Of a stretch of 64,000 nt of DNA, positions 20,801 through 28,864 are shown piece after piece (the stretch's first letter is position 1; the number at the start of each line of letters is the position of its first letter). Made by a program: the position numbers and the translations under genes. This DNA is from G965200765 sp965200765 (GTDB lineage: Bacteria; Pseudomonadota; Gammaproteobacteria; Arenicellales; JAJDZL01), in assembly GCA_965200765.1 (NCBI GenBank), contig OZ241380.1, forward strand, positions 868,001 through 932,000. The letters are read 5' to 3'. The notes under the pieces were generated by a model. The model saw only the letters and a list, made by a program, of their open reading frames with translations, did no database searches and had not been told where the DNA came from.

Positions 20801-23800
20801 GGGGATACGAGCAAGACGTTCATGGTGTCAGTGACGGGGGACACGACTGACGAGGGTGCGGGCGAGACGGTGGTGGCTGCACTGAGCAATGCGACCGGCA
20901 ATGCAGAGATCGGGACATCAAGCGGCACCGGCACGATTACGGACGACGATCCGAAATTTTCGATCGGCAATGCGAGCGCGACGGAGGGCGACACCGGTTC
21001 GGTGAACATGACATTCACCGTGACGCTGAGCGGGGCGGGCAATTCGCAGTACACGGTCGACTACGCCAGTTCAGACGGGACCGCGACAGCGGGCGCCGAC
21101 TACACGGCGGTTTCGGGGATGCTGACGTTTGCGGCGGGGACCACGAGCCGGACATTGACAGTATCGGTGACGGGGGACACGGCGAACGAGGCGAACGAGA
21201 CGGTGATCATCACGCTGAGCAATGCGTCGGCGGGCACGGCGATTGCGACGGCGACCGGCACCGGTACAATCACGGACAACGATACGCCGAACTTCTCGAT
21301 CAATTCGCCGAGCGTGGCGGAAGGCGACAGCAGCACGACGAACCTGGTGTTCACAGTGACACTGAGTCCGGCGCCGGCGACTGCGGCGACGGTGAACTGG
21401 GCCGAAGGTACCGGGGGCACGGCGACGTCGGGGACCGACTACACCGCGATTGCGGGCGGCACGCTGACGTTTTCGGCGGGGACCGCGACCCAGACGATCA
21501 CGGTATCAGTGACAGGGGACACGTCGCACGAAGCGGACGAGACGGTGGTGATCACGCTGAGCAATGCGTCGACGGGCACGAACATTTCGACGGCGAGCGG
21601 CACCGGCACGATCACCAACGATGATTCGGGCCTCACGATTGACTCGCCGAGCGTGACGGAGGGCGACAGCGGCTCGGCGAACCTGGTGTTCACGGTGACG
21701 CTGGATCCGGCATCGTCGTCTCAGGTGACGGTGAACTACGCCCGCACGGGCGGCACGGCGACGTCGGGCACCGATTTCACGGCGCTGGCCGCCAGCACCA
21801 CGCTGACATTTGCGGCGAACGAAACAAGCAAGACGATTACGGTACTGGTGACGGGCGACACGATCAACGAGGCGAACGAGACAGTGATCGTCACGCTGAG
21901 CAGCGCCTCGGGCGCGGACCTCGTGACGGCCAGCGGCACCGGCACGATCACGGACGACGACACGCCGATGTTTTCGATCAACTCGCCGAGCGTGGTGGAG
22001 GGCGACAGCAGCACGACGAATCTGGAGTTCACAGTGACACTGAGTCCGGCCAGCTACCAGGCTACGACAGTGGACTATGCGACTGCAACTGCGGGCACGG
22101 CGACGGCGGGGACCGACTTCACGGCGATCGCGGCGACCACATTGACGTTTGCGGCCGGGGATACGAGCAAGACGTTCATGGTGTCGGTGACGGGGGACAC
22201 GACCGACGAGGGTGCGGGCGAGACGGTGGTGGCTGCACTGAGCGATGCGACCGGCAATGCAGAGATCGGGACATCGAGCGGCACCGGCACGATTACGGAC
22301 GACGACCCGAAATTTTCGATTGCCGATGCGAGCGCGACGGAGGGCGACACTGGTTCAGTGAACATGACATTCACCGTGACGCTGAGCGGGGCGGGCAATT
22401 CGCAGTACACGGTCGACTACGCTAGTTCAGACGGGACAGCGACGGCGGGAACCGACTACACGGCAGTCTCCGGGACGCTGACGTTTGCGGCGGGGACCAC
22501 GAGCCGTACATTGACAGTATCGGTGACGGGGGACGCGGCGAACGAGGCGAACGAGACACTGACAGTTACGCTGAGCAATGCGTCGGCGGGCACGGCGATT
22601 GCGACGGCGACTGGCACCGGCACGATCACGGACAACGACACGCCCAGCTTTTCGATCAACTCGCCGAGCGTGGCGGAGGGCGACAGCAGCACGACGAACT
22701 TGGTGTTCACGGTAACGCTGAGTCCAGCGTCGGCGACCCAGGTGACAGTGGACTATGCGGATGCGGGCACCGGCACGGCGACGTCGGGAACCGACTATAC
22801 GGCGCTGGCTTCCAGCACCACGCTGACGTTTGTGGCGGGGACGACGACCCAGACGATCACGGTATCGGTGTCGGGTGACACGACGTACGAAGCGGACGAG
22901 ACGGTGGTGCTCACGCTGAGCGGTGCGTCGACCGGCACGAACATTTCGACCGCGAGCGGCACGGGCACGATCACCAACGATGATCCGGGTCTTTCGATCG
23001 ACTCGCCGAGCGTGGCGGAAGGCGACAGCAACTCGGTGAACCTGGTGTTCACAGTAACGATGAGCCCGGCATCGTCGTCTCAGGTGACGGTGAACTACGC
23101 CCGCAGCGGCGGCACGGCGACGTCGGGAACCGACTTCACGGCGCTGGCCGCCAGCAACACGCTGACGTTTGCGGCGAACGAGACGAGCAAGACGATCACG
23201 GTGTCGGTGACGGGCGACACGATCAACGAGGCGGACGAGACGGTGATCATCACGCTGAGCAGCGCCTCGGGTGCGGACATAGTTACGGCGAGCGGCACCG
23301 GCACGATTACGGACAATGACACGCCGAACTTTACGATCGACTCGCCGAGCGTGGCGGAGGGCGACAGCAGCACGACGAGCCTGACGTTCACGGTGACGCT
23401 GAATCCGGCCAGCCACCAGCCGGTGACGGTGGACTACGCCCAGACGGGCGGCACGGCGACCTCGGGGACCGACTACACGGCGATCGCGGCCGGCATGCTG
23501 TCGTTTGCGGCGGGTGCCGCGAGCCAGACGATCACGGTAACGGTGACGGGCGACACGATGTACGAAGCGAGCGAGACGGTGATCATCACGCTGAGCAATG
23601 CGTCGTCGGGCACGAACATAGCGGCGGCGACTGGCACCGGCACCATCGCCAACGACGACCAGGGCCTGCTGATTGATTCGCCGAGCGTGGCGGAGGGCGA
23701 CAGCGGCGCGGTGAACCTAGCGTTCACAGTGACGCTGGATCCGGCATCGACGACGCAGGTGACGGTGAACTATGCGGATACGGGCAGCGGGACGGCGAGT

Positions 23801-26506
23801 TCGGGGACCGACTACGCGGCGATTGGCGGCGGTACCCTGACGTTTTCGGCCGGCGAGACAAGAAAGACGATTGCGGTATCGGTGACCGGCGACACGTCGG
23901 ATGAGCCGGACGAGACGGTGGTGATTGCGCTGAGCAATGCCTCGGGTGCGAGCATCGTGACCGCGCGCGGCACTGGCACAATCACGGACAACGACATACC
24001 TGGCTTTTCGATCGACTCGCCGAGCGCGGCGGAAGGCGACAGCGAGTCGACCAGTCTGACGTTCACGGTGACACTGAATCCGGCAAGCTACAGGCAGGTG
24101 TCGGTGAACTACGCGGATGCCGGCAGCGGCACGGCGACGTCGGGGAGCGACTATGCGGCCTTTGGCGGCACGCTGACGTTTGCCGCCGGGGAGACCAGCA
24201 AGACGATTGCGGTGTCGGTGACGGACGATGCGCTGGACGAGCCGGACGAGACGGTGGTGATCGCACTGAGCGGTGCGTCGTCGGGCGCGAGCATTGCGGC
24301 GGCGAGCGGCACCGGCACAATCGCGGACAACGACATCCCCGGCTTTTCGATTGATTCGCCGAGCGTGGTGGAAGGCGACAGCGGTACGGTGAACCTGACG
24401 TTCACGGTATCGCTGAATCCGGCGAGCCATCAGCCGGCGACGGTGAACTACGCCGATGCGGGTACTGGCACCGCGACTTCGGGGACCGACTACGAGACCC
24501 TCGCCGGCGGCACGCTGCGGTTTGCCGCGGGAGAGAGCAGCAAGACGATTGCAGTGTCGGTGACTGGCGACGCGGAGTTCGAGCCGGACGAGACGGTGGT
24601 GATCGTACTGAGCAGTGCGACGTCGGATGCGAGCATTGCGACGGCGAGCGGCACCGGAACCATTGCGAACGACGACGACACGCCGGTCTTTTCGATCGAC
24701 TCGCCGAGCGTGGAGGAGGGCGACACCGATTCGGTCAATCTCACCTTCACGGTGACGCTGACTCCGGGGAGCTTCGAGCCGGCGACAGTGAACTATGCGG
24801 ATACAGGCACCGGCACCGCGGAAGCGGGCGAAGACTACAGGTCGATCGCCGGCGGCACGCTGACGTTCGCTGCCGGAGAGACCAGCCAGACGATTGATGT
24901 ATCCGTGCTCGGCGATGTTCTGTCCGAGCAGGACGAGACGATCGTGCTGGTGCTCAGCGACCCGAATCCGTCGTACACCATAGGGGAAGCTCGCGGCACG
25001 GGCACCATCGCGGACAATGATGCGTCGGTGCTGGACGAGGTGGACACGGAGATTGTGGCGGAAGTGGCGCGCGAAGTAACCACGAGCGTGGTGGCGGCGG
25101 TCGGCAACCGCATTGCTTCAGTGGTGGGCGGCGCGGCGATTGCACCGCCGATCGGTGCGCCGCCAGTCAATCTGCCGCCTGTCACCGTGCCCCCGACTGG
25201 CGGATTTGCAAACGGCGGGTTGCTTTCGATTCTGGAGCGTTCCGCGCGGCACAGCCGCGAACGGGAGCGCGGCCTGGAGCGTTCGGAGATGTCGCTGTAC
25301 CGTTCGCTGGACGGCGCCAGCTTCGTCTACACGCCGGGCGTTGCCGCTCTGGGTGCGAATGGTTCGGCCGAGGCGAACGGCGGTGGACTTTCCGGTGCCC
25401 CGACAGTTTGGGGTTCGATTGACTATCGAAAATTGTCCGGCGGCGGTGCGGATGCGCTGCAGTGGGACGGCGAGCTGGCCTCTGTCAATATTGGCACCGA
25501 CACGATGGTCGATGCCGGTGTTCTGGTCGGACTGGCGGCCGGAATGTCGAAAGGAAGCTTCGGCTATCAGGGCAGCGCCGGCGGCACCAGCGGCGTGGTG
25601 AAGGTGCGCGTGAAGTCGCTGAATCCCTACATTGGCTGGTCGGTGTCGGAATCGGCGAGCCTGTGGGCGGCCGTCGGCTACGGCAAGGGCAAGGTCAACT
25701 ACAACGACGGTGCCACCGGAGAAGCCGCCAGCAAGATGTCGATCGCCAGTGCGGCGCTGGGCGGACGCTATCGCTTGCATTCGAGTGATGCTGCCTTGTG
25801 CAGCTGCTTGATTCAGGTGGATCTGAAGGGAGAGGCCTGGGGTCTGCAGACCAGGGTTGAAGGTGACGAGCGGCGTCCGATGGGGTCGAAGTCCCGGGCT
25901 CACGGGGTGCGTGTTGCGGTTGAGAGGCTTCAAAGCAGTGCGCTTGAATCCGGCGCTTCGCTGACGCTGTCAGGCGAAGCCGGCTTGCGCTGGGACGGCG
26001 GCGACGGCGACACTGGCACCGGCATCGAGATGGGCGGCACAGCGGAATATCGCAACCCGGCAACCCGAATGAAATTGGTGGCGACAGGTCGCGCCTTGCT
26101 GGACCATGAAAGCGACCGGAAGGAGTGGGGCGCCGGCGTGACGGCAGGGTACCAGCTCGATAGTCGAGAGACCGGGCTGACCTACAGCTCTTCCTTGTCG
26201 CACGGGCAGCCGGAAAGCGGAGTTGATTCTCTCTGGGACAGCCGCGTTGCCAGTCGTGCATCCGAAGATACGGAACCGACGACGCGCTTGGACGCGGAGA
26301 TCGGATATCGACTGTTTGGAGCGAGCGGTCTGCACACGCCGTACGTTGGAATCGGAGTGGAAGAAGGCAGCAAGCGGGACTACCGCATCGGCATGCGCTA
26401 TGCCAGCGAATCCGCGTTGTCTTCAGGCCTGGAATTCGAGCGTCGCGAAGCAGACAGCAAGCGGCCCGACCACAGGGTCATGCTGACCGGGCAGATAGAC
26501 TGGTAG
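14837..26506 (+). CDS. Giant Calx-beta-repeat autotransporter adhesin (3,889 aa)
   Basis: This is a type Va secreted surface protein. The first ATG at 14837 is uncertain: M26, M33 and M36 are alternatives, and a TATAAT at 14851 would favour them. The leader includes LVRGGGIF, encoded by a 10-G run (15015-15024), then a signal peptide (RRVACSLLAAAMSVCMLPDANA, cleavage after ANA near residue 104). Residues about 105-335 form an unrecognised N-terminal region plus one divergent beta domain. About 27 Calx-beta repeats of roughly 113 residues follow (about 338-3395), each with SPSVxEGDS, GTDYTA, GTLTFAAG and the closing GTGTITDDD. A helical and Pro-rich linker leads to a beta-barrel (about 3520-3889) ending in QIDW, the aromatic C terminus expected for BAM recognition. 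Calx-beta domains commonly bind calcium, so calcium-stiffened adhesion to cells, host tissue or surfaces is an inference. G+C rises sharply from about 15500, unlike the leader and all flanking genes. The whole frame is open. Confidence 0.9.
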   Translation: MPGWFIIVENSLVFEAGVESVFCCKMIFGYKLMKLMLKLIEPIAWLCSRRSFALAHKLVRGGGIFRNACRFESPARRPALARRVACSLLAAAMSVCMLPDANAEIQGFQSPYSGSSIFAYQLHGATLDLIDLNNPGKGFVSNLPASKIRFSGAPSGLTISSHRVDTGDDNLLLTFSCTGACLTVSSNTSVTVQIERTGYIQYGLLPATPLWYSEGTFTIKPTPKGLGTSTPTNSSTVTEAGSTSTFTVRLRRAPSATVTVAVSSGDTTEGSVSPNSLTFTTQNWSTAQTVTVTGADDNIQDGSVSWNVVLNPSSTDTGYNALSNVNVAMTTTDNEGSPSFSINSPSVTEGDTGSVNLTFTVTMSPESTSQYTVDYADAGTGTATSGTDYTAVTANTLTFAAGATSRTITVSVTGDTTDEGASETVVITLSNASSGSTIGTASGTGTIMDNDPKAFSIDSPSVAEGDSGSVNLVFTVTLSHSSPLQFTVDYAQTGGTATSGTDYTAVAANTLTFAANTTTQTITVSVTGDTAVEGNETVVITLSNASSGSIISTATGTGTIVENDLVFSIDSPSVTEGDSGPVNLVFTVTLSASSTSQLTVDYAQTGGTATSGTDYTAVPAGMLTFAPGVRTRTITVSVMGDTVVEGLGETVVLTLSNASTGISTGSSIVATATATGTITDDDPKFSIDSPRVAEGDSGSVNMTFTVTKSAPSTGRLTVVLSDSNTGTATAGSPWTTIPGADYTPAFGWIIFEPGETSLNFNLPVLGDTLDEGNETVVVTLTAPAGTGLGTATGTGTIVDDDPKFSINSPSVVEGDSGSVNLVFTVTLSASSTFQSTVDYTSSDGTATSAADYTAVSGTLTFAASETSKTITVPVTGDTVDEGTSETLTVTLSNASGAGISTATGTGTITDNDPKFSIADASATEGDSGSVNMTFTVTLSGASSSQHTVDYASSDGTATAGTDYTAVSGTLTFAAGTTSQTFTVSVTGDTVNEANETLTVTLSNASTGTGIATASGTGTITDNDTPGFSINSPSVTEGDSGSVNLVFTVSLNPAPAAPATVDYARTGGTATSGTDYTAISSSTLTFAAGTTSQTITVSVRGDTVDEGASETVVLTLSSASAGTNISTSTGTGTITDDDPKFSINSPSVTEGDSSMANLVFTVTLSASSTSQYTVDYAQTGGTATSGTDYTAVTANTLTFAAGTTSQTITVSVTGDTTDESNETVVITLSNASSGTAISTAIGTGTIRDDDPNFSINSPSVVEGDSGSVNLVFTVTLSAASTSQYTVDYAQTGGTATSGTDYTAVASNTLTFAANTTTRTVTVSVRGDTVDEGNETVVITLSNPSSGTVISTATGTGTITDDDPKFSINSPTVAEGDSSTTNLTFTVTLSAAGLSQHTVGYAQTGGTATSGTDYTAVTAGVLTFAAGVTSRTITVSVTGDTVDEGNETVVLTLSNASSGTAISTATGTGTIRDDDPKFSINSPSVVEGDSSTANLVFTVTLSAASTSPLTVDYARTGGTATSGTDYTAVSSSTLTFAANSTSETITVSVTGDTTDEANETVVITLSNAPAGTGISTATGTGTIMDDDPKFSINSPTVTEGDSSSVNLVFMVTLSASSTSSLSVDYAQTGGTATSGTDYTAVAAGTLTFAAGTTSRTITVSVTGDTANEVNETVIITLSNATAGAGIGTAIGTGTITDNDTPGFSINSPSVAEGDSSTTNLVFTVTLSPAPATAATVNWAEGTGGTATSGTDYTAIAGGTLTFSAGTTTQTITVSVTGDTTHEADETVVITLSNASTGTNISTATGTGTITNDDSGLTIDSPSVTEGDSGSANLVFTVTLDPASSSQVTVNYARTGGTATSGTDFTALAASTTLTFAANETSKTITVSVTGDTINEANETVIVTLSSASGADIVTASGTGTITDDDTPSFSINSPSVVEGDSSTTNLEFTVTLSPASYQATTVDYATASTGTATAGTDFTAISATTLTFAAGDTSKTFMVSVTGDTTDEGAGETVVAALSNATGNAEIGTSSGTGTITDDDPKFSIGNASATEGDTGSVNMTFTVTLSGAGNSQYTVDYASSDGTATAGADYTAVSGMLTFAAGTTSRTLTVSVTGDTANEANETVIITLSNASAGTAIATATGTGTITDNDTPNFSINSPSVAEGDSSTTNLVFTVTLSPAPATAATVNWAEGTGGTATSGTDYTAIAGGTLTFSAGTATQTITVSVTGDTSHEADETVVITLSNASTGTNISTASGTGTITNDDSGLTIDSPSVTEGDSGSANLVFTVTLDPASSSQVTVNYARTGGTATSGTDFTALAASTTLTFAANETSKTITVLVTGDTINEANETVIVTLSSASGADLVTASGTGTITDDDTPMFSINSPSVVEGDSSTTNLEFTVTLSPASYQATTVDYATATAGTATAGTDFTAIAATTLTFAAGDTSKTFMVSVTGDTTDEGAGETVVAALSDATGNAEIGTSSGTGTITDDDPKFSIADASATEGDTGSVNMTFTVTLSGAGNSQYTVDYASSDGTATAGTDYTAVSGTLTFAAGTTSRTLTVSVTGDAANEANETLTVTLSNASAGTAIATATGTGTITDNDTPSFSINSPSVAEGDSSTTNLVFTVTLSPASATQVTVDYADAGTGTATSGTDYTALASSTTLTFVAGTTTQTITVSVSGDTTYEADETVVLTLSGASTGTNISTASGTGTITNDDPGLSIDSPSVAEGDSNSVNLVFTVTMSPASSSQVTVNYARSGGTATSGTDFTALAASNTLTFAANETSKTITVSVTGDTINEADETVIITLSSASGADIVTASGTGTITDNDTPNFTIDSPSVAEGDSSTTSLTFTVTLNPASHQPVTVDYAQTGGTATSGTDYTAIAAGMLSFAAGAASQTITVTVTGDTMYEASETVIITLSNASSGTNIAAATGTGTIANDDQGLLIDSPSVAEGDSGAVNLAFTVTLDPASTTQVTVNYADTGSGTASSGTDYAAIGGGTLTFSAGETRKTIAVSVTGDTSDEPDETVVIALSNASGASIVTARGTGTITDNDIPGFSIDSPSAAEGDSESTSLTFTVTLNPASYRQVSVNYADAGSGTATSGSDYAAFGGTLTFAAGETSKTIAVSVTDDALDEPDETVVIALSGASSGASIAAASGTGTIADNDIPGFSIDSPSVVEGDSGTVNLTFTVSLNPASHQPATVNYADAGTGTATSGTDYETLAGGTLRFAAGESSKTIAVSVTGDAEFEPDETVVIVLSSATSDASIATASGTGTIANDDDTPVFSIDSPSVEEGDTDSVNLTFTVTLTPGSFEPATVNYADTGTGTAEAGEDYRSIAGGTLTFAAGETSQTIDVSVLGDVLSEQDETIVLVLSDPNPSYTIGEARGTGTIADNDASVLDEVDTEIVAEVAREVTTSVVAAVGNRIASVVGGAAIAPPIGAPPVNLPPVTVPPTGGFANGGLLSILERSARHSRERERGLERSEMSLYRSLDGASFVYTPGVAALGANGSAEANGGGLSGAPTVWGSIDYRKLSGGGADALQWDGELASVNIGTDTMVDAGVLVGLAAGMSKGSFGYQGSAGGTSGVVKVRVKSLNPYIGWSVSESASLWAAVGYGKGKVNYNDGATGEAASKMSIASAALGGRYRLHSSDAALCSCLIQVDLKGEAWGLQTRVEGDERRPMGSKSRAHGVRVAVERLQSSALESGASLTLSGEAGLRWDGGDGDTGTGIEMGGTAEYRNPATRMKLVATGRALLDHESDRKEWGAGVTAGYQLDSRETGLTYSSSLSHGQPESGVDSLWDSRVASRASEDTEPTTRLDAEIGYRLFGASGLHTPYVGIGVEEGSKRDYRIGMRYASESALSSGLEFERREADSKRPDHRVMLTGQIDW
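14851..14856 (+). promoter_or_regulatory. Possible -10 box inside the annotated 5' end of the giant gene
   Basis: TATAAT is a perfect -10 hexamer. The best -35 candidate, TGAATT at 14827-14832 with an 18-bp spacer, is weak. If used, transcription would begin near 14863 and translation would start at one of the later Met codons (14912, 14933 or 14942). Confidence 0.3.
15015..15024 (+). repeat. Poly-G tract of 10 G inside the autotransporter leader
   Basis: Ten G interrupt codons for V-R-G-G-G just before the signal peptide. At 10 G the downstream 3,800 codons are in frame (ON). At 9 or 11 G translation reaches a stop within about 70 codons (OFF). This is the layout of slipped-strand translational phase variation. 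Confidence 0.9.
15849..25020 (+). repeat. Array of about 27 Calx-beta repeats
   Basis: The unit averages close to 340 bp and begins at codons for FSI(N/D)SPSV. I counted 27 units by that motif. DNA similarity between units is high in the middle (units 8-20) and lower at both ends, as expected for arrays that grow by internal unequal crossing-over. Confidence 0.85.
19934..22645 (+). repeat. 1,356-bp tandem duplication of a four-repeat block
   Basis: Units 13-16 (from about 19934) and 17-20 (from about 21290) match in order and in rare variants, for example NWAEGTGG in units 13 and 17, LTIDSPSV in 14 and 18, and SPASYQATTVDYAT in 15 and 19. Equivalent bases at 19942 and 21298 give the 1,356-bp period, 452 codons, so the frame is kept. 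Confidence 0.85.
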
Positions 26507-26990
26507 GCAGGAAAGAATCAACGCAGAGATTTCCAGCGCCTTTGCCGGCAATTTCCGTACACCGCGCACAACTATGTAGCACGCATGTCCATGCACCTGC
26601 GGCAAACAATTGCGCGCTTGCGTATCGATTGTGATGCAGAACGGATGAAAGCCTGCCATGAACAAAATACACTTCCATGGGAAAAGAAGGTGGCGATTTT
26701 GCGGAAACAAAAACCGTACCGACCGTCAGCGAAACTTGCAAATCGCAATTGCTCACTCGTGCAAACGACGGTGCTTTAGTTGCCAGAACTTGTCGTGACC
26801 GCACTTGGGGCAAATGAATCCGTATTTCTAGCGACGCCGGTTCAACTCTTCCAGACAAGCCGCGTGAGTCGAATGCTTCTGTATCCGTTCAAAAATAACC
26901 TGGATTCTGTAGTATTTAAATTTCCTGGCTAGCATGCTCAATCAGGTCGTTACGCTGAATTTCAAGACAAACTTTTGTGATAGTTAGAGG
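26507..26990 (-). pseudogene. Decayed IS1595-like transposase fragment, right copy
   Basis: Minus-strand frames read FERIQKHSTHAACLEELN, a TAG where the left copy has Trp, then KYGFICPKCGHDKFWQL and, after a frameshift, SNCDLQVSLTVGTVF. This is the zinc-ribbon plus the start of the ISXO2-like domain of an IS1595-family transposase. It has the same orientation as the left copy at 14352-14703, and the two share the ACGACCTGATTGAGC stretch and zinc-ribbon coding. The fragment touches the stop codon of the giant gene and the methyltransferase N-terminal half. Confidence 0.68.
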
Positions 26991-27511
26991 CATGTTTTTT
27001 CAGTTCAACTGGCCGTTTGCGGTTTACCGCGTCGGCTCCCTTGTTGGAGACGGCTGTTTCCCATCCATGTCTCTTGGTTGGAACTTTCAGCGGGTTGAAT
27101 ATCCGCGGCTTCCCCTTTGAAAACACAATCATCAATTCATAGCAATTCGTGTAGGCATTTGAACGCATGAACGGAGTATTTCTTTTTTTGGTAAATCATT
27201 ACATCGTGAACCACGAAACCGCAATCTTTCCCAACGAAAGCATGATTGAAGCTGGACAGACTACGACCATTCATTATCTTTTCACTGACGACCCATACGC
27301 ACACACCGCCTTTTTTCGTAACGCGATACAGTGCCGAAAGCATGGTTTCAGCAGTGAATGAAAATCCATTGTAATTCCTCAGATTCTCGTAAGGTGGACT
27401 TGTGACTGTAAAGTCAATACATTCAGGTGGGAAGTCAGACAGTGCTTTGACCGCATCACCAACAATGAACCTGTCCAATTGCATTTTGTCAATCTCTGTT
27501 ACCCTGTTCAT
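26991..27511 (-). pseudogene. N-terminal half of a site-specific DNA methyltransferase
   Basis: From the ATG at 27511 the minus strand encodes a DNA methyltransferase N terminus: DRFIVGDAVKALSDFP, then VTSPPYENLRNYNGF with the catalytic SPPY motif (N4-cytosine or N6-adenine class), LYRVTKKGGVCVWVV and HDVMIYQK. A frameshift in an A-rich run near 27185 moves it to the frame reading NTPFMRSNAYTNCYELMIV, FSKGKPRIFNPLK and NKGADAVNRKRPVELKK. It breaks off at 26991 where the IS1595-like fragment begins. The rest of the protein is at 14072-14351. The gene is dead by three independent lesions in addition to the split. Confidence 0.85.
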
Positions 27512-28159
27512 TCTGCTATTTTAGCCAGATTTCAATAGTGTTTGAACCGATTTCCACCTATTGATTTAGTGAGCAGTACAATATGTTCAATAGTCTTTCA
27601 AGCGAGTACATTCCATCAAGTGTCAATGAATCCAAGGCTAGTTACTCTATTGGTGCCGGGTCCAGTTTTGTCTTTCGGCTTTTGCTAGTCAGACTATCCT
27701 CAATCATTATAGTTTGATTCTATGAGTATACAAATACCAACAAGTCGTTCGCCATTCTATACCCCTGTTTCTGTCGTATATTGCACTTCGAATCAGCTGA
27801 TTTCATCAATATTCGGTTGGATTGCGCGCCTCTGATGAGTCTCCAAGTTTTGCTTGAGGCGAATTGAGAATTTGACCAGATGCTCTCGCCCGTTGCTTGC
27901 GAAAACCCGCCCGTACGGCCGCTTCATGCCACCGAATCGATCCCCGAACCTTGCCGAAAGCCGGTCCGCGCAGTACCGGCACCGAATTGCATCGGACAAA
28001 TCGGAAAAATTCGACTCTGACAGTTGCGTACACCTGTCTTCACCGCCGTAATTCAATTTTCCCTCTCTTGAACAGGCATCTGGGTTAGAGTAACACACGA
28101 GTTAAGTTCAGCGTTCTCTGAAAAATTCATCATTCAATACTTTGAGTAAAGGATCACAC
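27512..28159. other. Intergenic region without a recognisable gene
   Basis: A 101-codon minus-strand frame at 27793-28098 is open, more G+C-rich than its surroundings and includes RCRYCADRLSARFGDRFGG, but it matches no family I know. Overlapping open frames on the other strand make a chance explanation likely. The remainder is A+T-rich with nothing identifiable. Confidence 0.35.
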
Positions 28160-28498
28160 ATGTTAACTGACGAACAGCTACAAGAAATGGTTCAAGTTAT
28201 TGTGAGTGAAGTTGATACAGACATGGTAATTCTGTTCGGTTCCTACGCAAACGGCAATCCCGAAGAAGATTCAGATGTAGATTTAATTGTTATCAAATCT
28301 GACCCATTCACACCCGAAAGAAGTCGATTTTCGGAAGAGGTTCGATTGTGGGATGCCCTATCCAGCTTTAGAATTCCGAAAGATATTCTTGTTTACTGCC
28401 GGGATGATGTGGAGTATTGGCGTGATTCCAAAAATAATGTTCTTGCGCAGGCACTCAGAAATGGCAACATCCTTTATCAAAGACAGCAAGCAAGCTAG
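28160..28498 (+). CDS. MNT-type nucleotidyltransferase (antitoxin of a HEPN-MNT pair)
   Basis: This 112-residue minimal nucleotidyltransferase has the defining GSYANGNPEEDSDVDLIVI motif (GS followed by DxD). In HEPN-MNT toxin-antitoxin pairs this protein neutralises the HEPN ribonuclease, in characterised cases by AMP transfer to the toxin. The ATG at 28160 follows AAAGGA at good spacing; a TTG at 28142 would add six residues. It overlaps the downstream HEPN start (28461) by 38 bp, so the two were translated together. Confidence 0.85.
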   Translation: MLTDEQLQEMVQVIVSEVDTDMVILFGSYANGNPEEDSDVDLIVIKSDPFTPERSRFSEEVRLWDALSSFRIPKDILVYCRDDVEYWRDSKNNVLAQALRNGNILYQRQQAS

Positions 28499-28864
28499 AT
28501 TGCTGTTTGGACTGGCCAAGCGAGAGTTTCAGTTTCTGAAAGCAATTGCAGAAAGTGAAGTGTTCTACAACGATTCTTCGGCTTTCATGTTCAACAGACC
28601 ATTGAAAAACTGTTCAAGGCTTGGCTTGCAATTCTGAATGTAGCATATCCCCATACGCACGACTTGAAAGTCTTGCTGGACACGTTGAATGAGCAACAAG
28701 CTGATGCTACCAAATTCACTCATTTGACAATCTACACACCTTATTCGGTCCAGATTCGATATGAGGGCATGGAAGTAGAAGCATTACCTATTGACAAAAC
28801 CCATGCGATACAGTGTCTTGAAGAGTTGTTCCAAGTTGTAGAAAGAAAGCTAGAGGAAGATTGA
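28461..28864 (+). pseudogene. HEPN-domain protein (toxin partner), frameshifted
   Basis: The first frame from the ATG at 28461 encodes FIKDSKQARLLFGLAKREF and runs to DSSAF, then loses similarity. A frame one base away, from about 28588, continues FHVQQTIEKLFKAWLAILN, YPHTHDLKVLLDTL and ends ELFQVVERKLEED at 28864. Joined, they form a HEPN protein of about 134 residues with the family THDL signature. The junction lies in a short T run (GGCTTTCATG), so loss of one T explains it. The toxin is probably inactive while the antitoxin remains. Confidence 0.75.

Noticed and set aside
15773..24750. Long minus-strand open frames through the Calx-beta array
   Set aside because: They recur with the repeat period and arise from G+C-rich third positions of the plus-strand gene; they are shadows.
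15849..25020. CRISPR-like or satellite array
   Set aside because: The regular repeats are coding units of about 340 bp encoding Calx-beta domains, without spacers.
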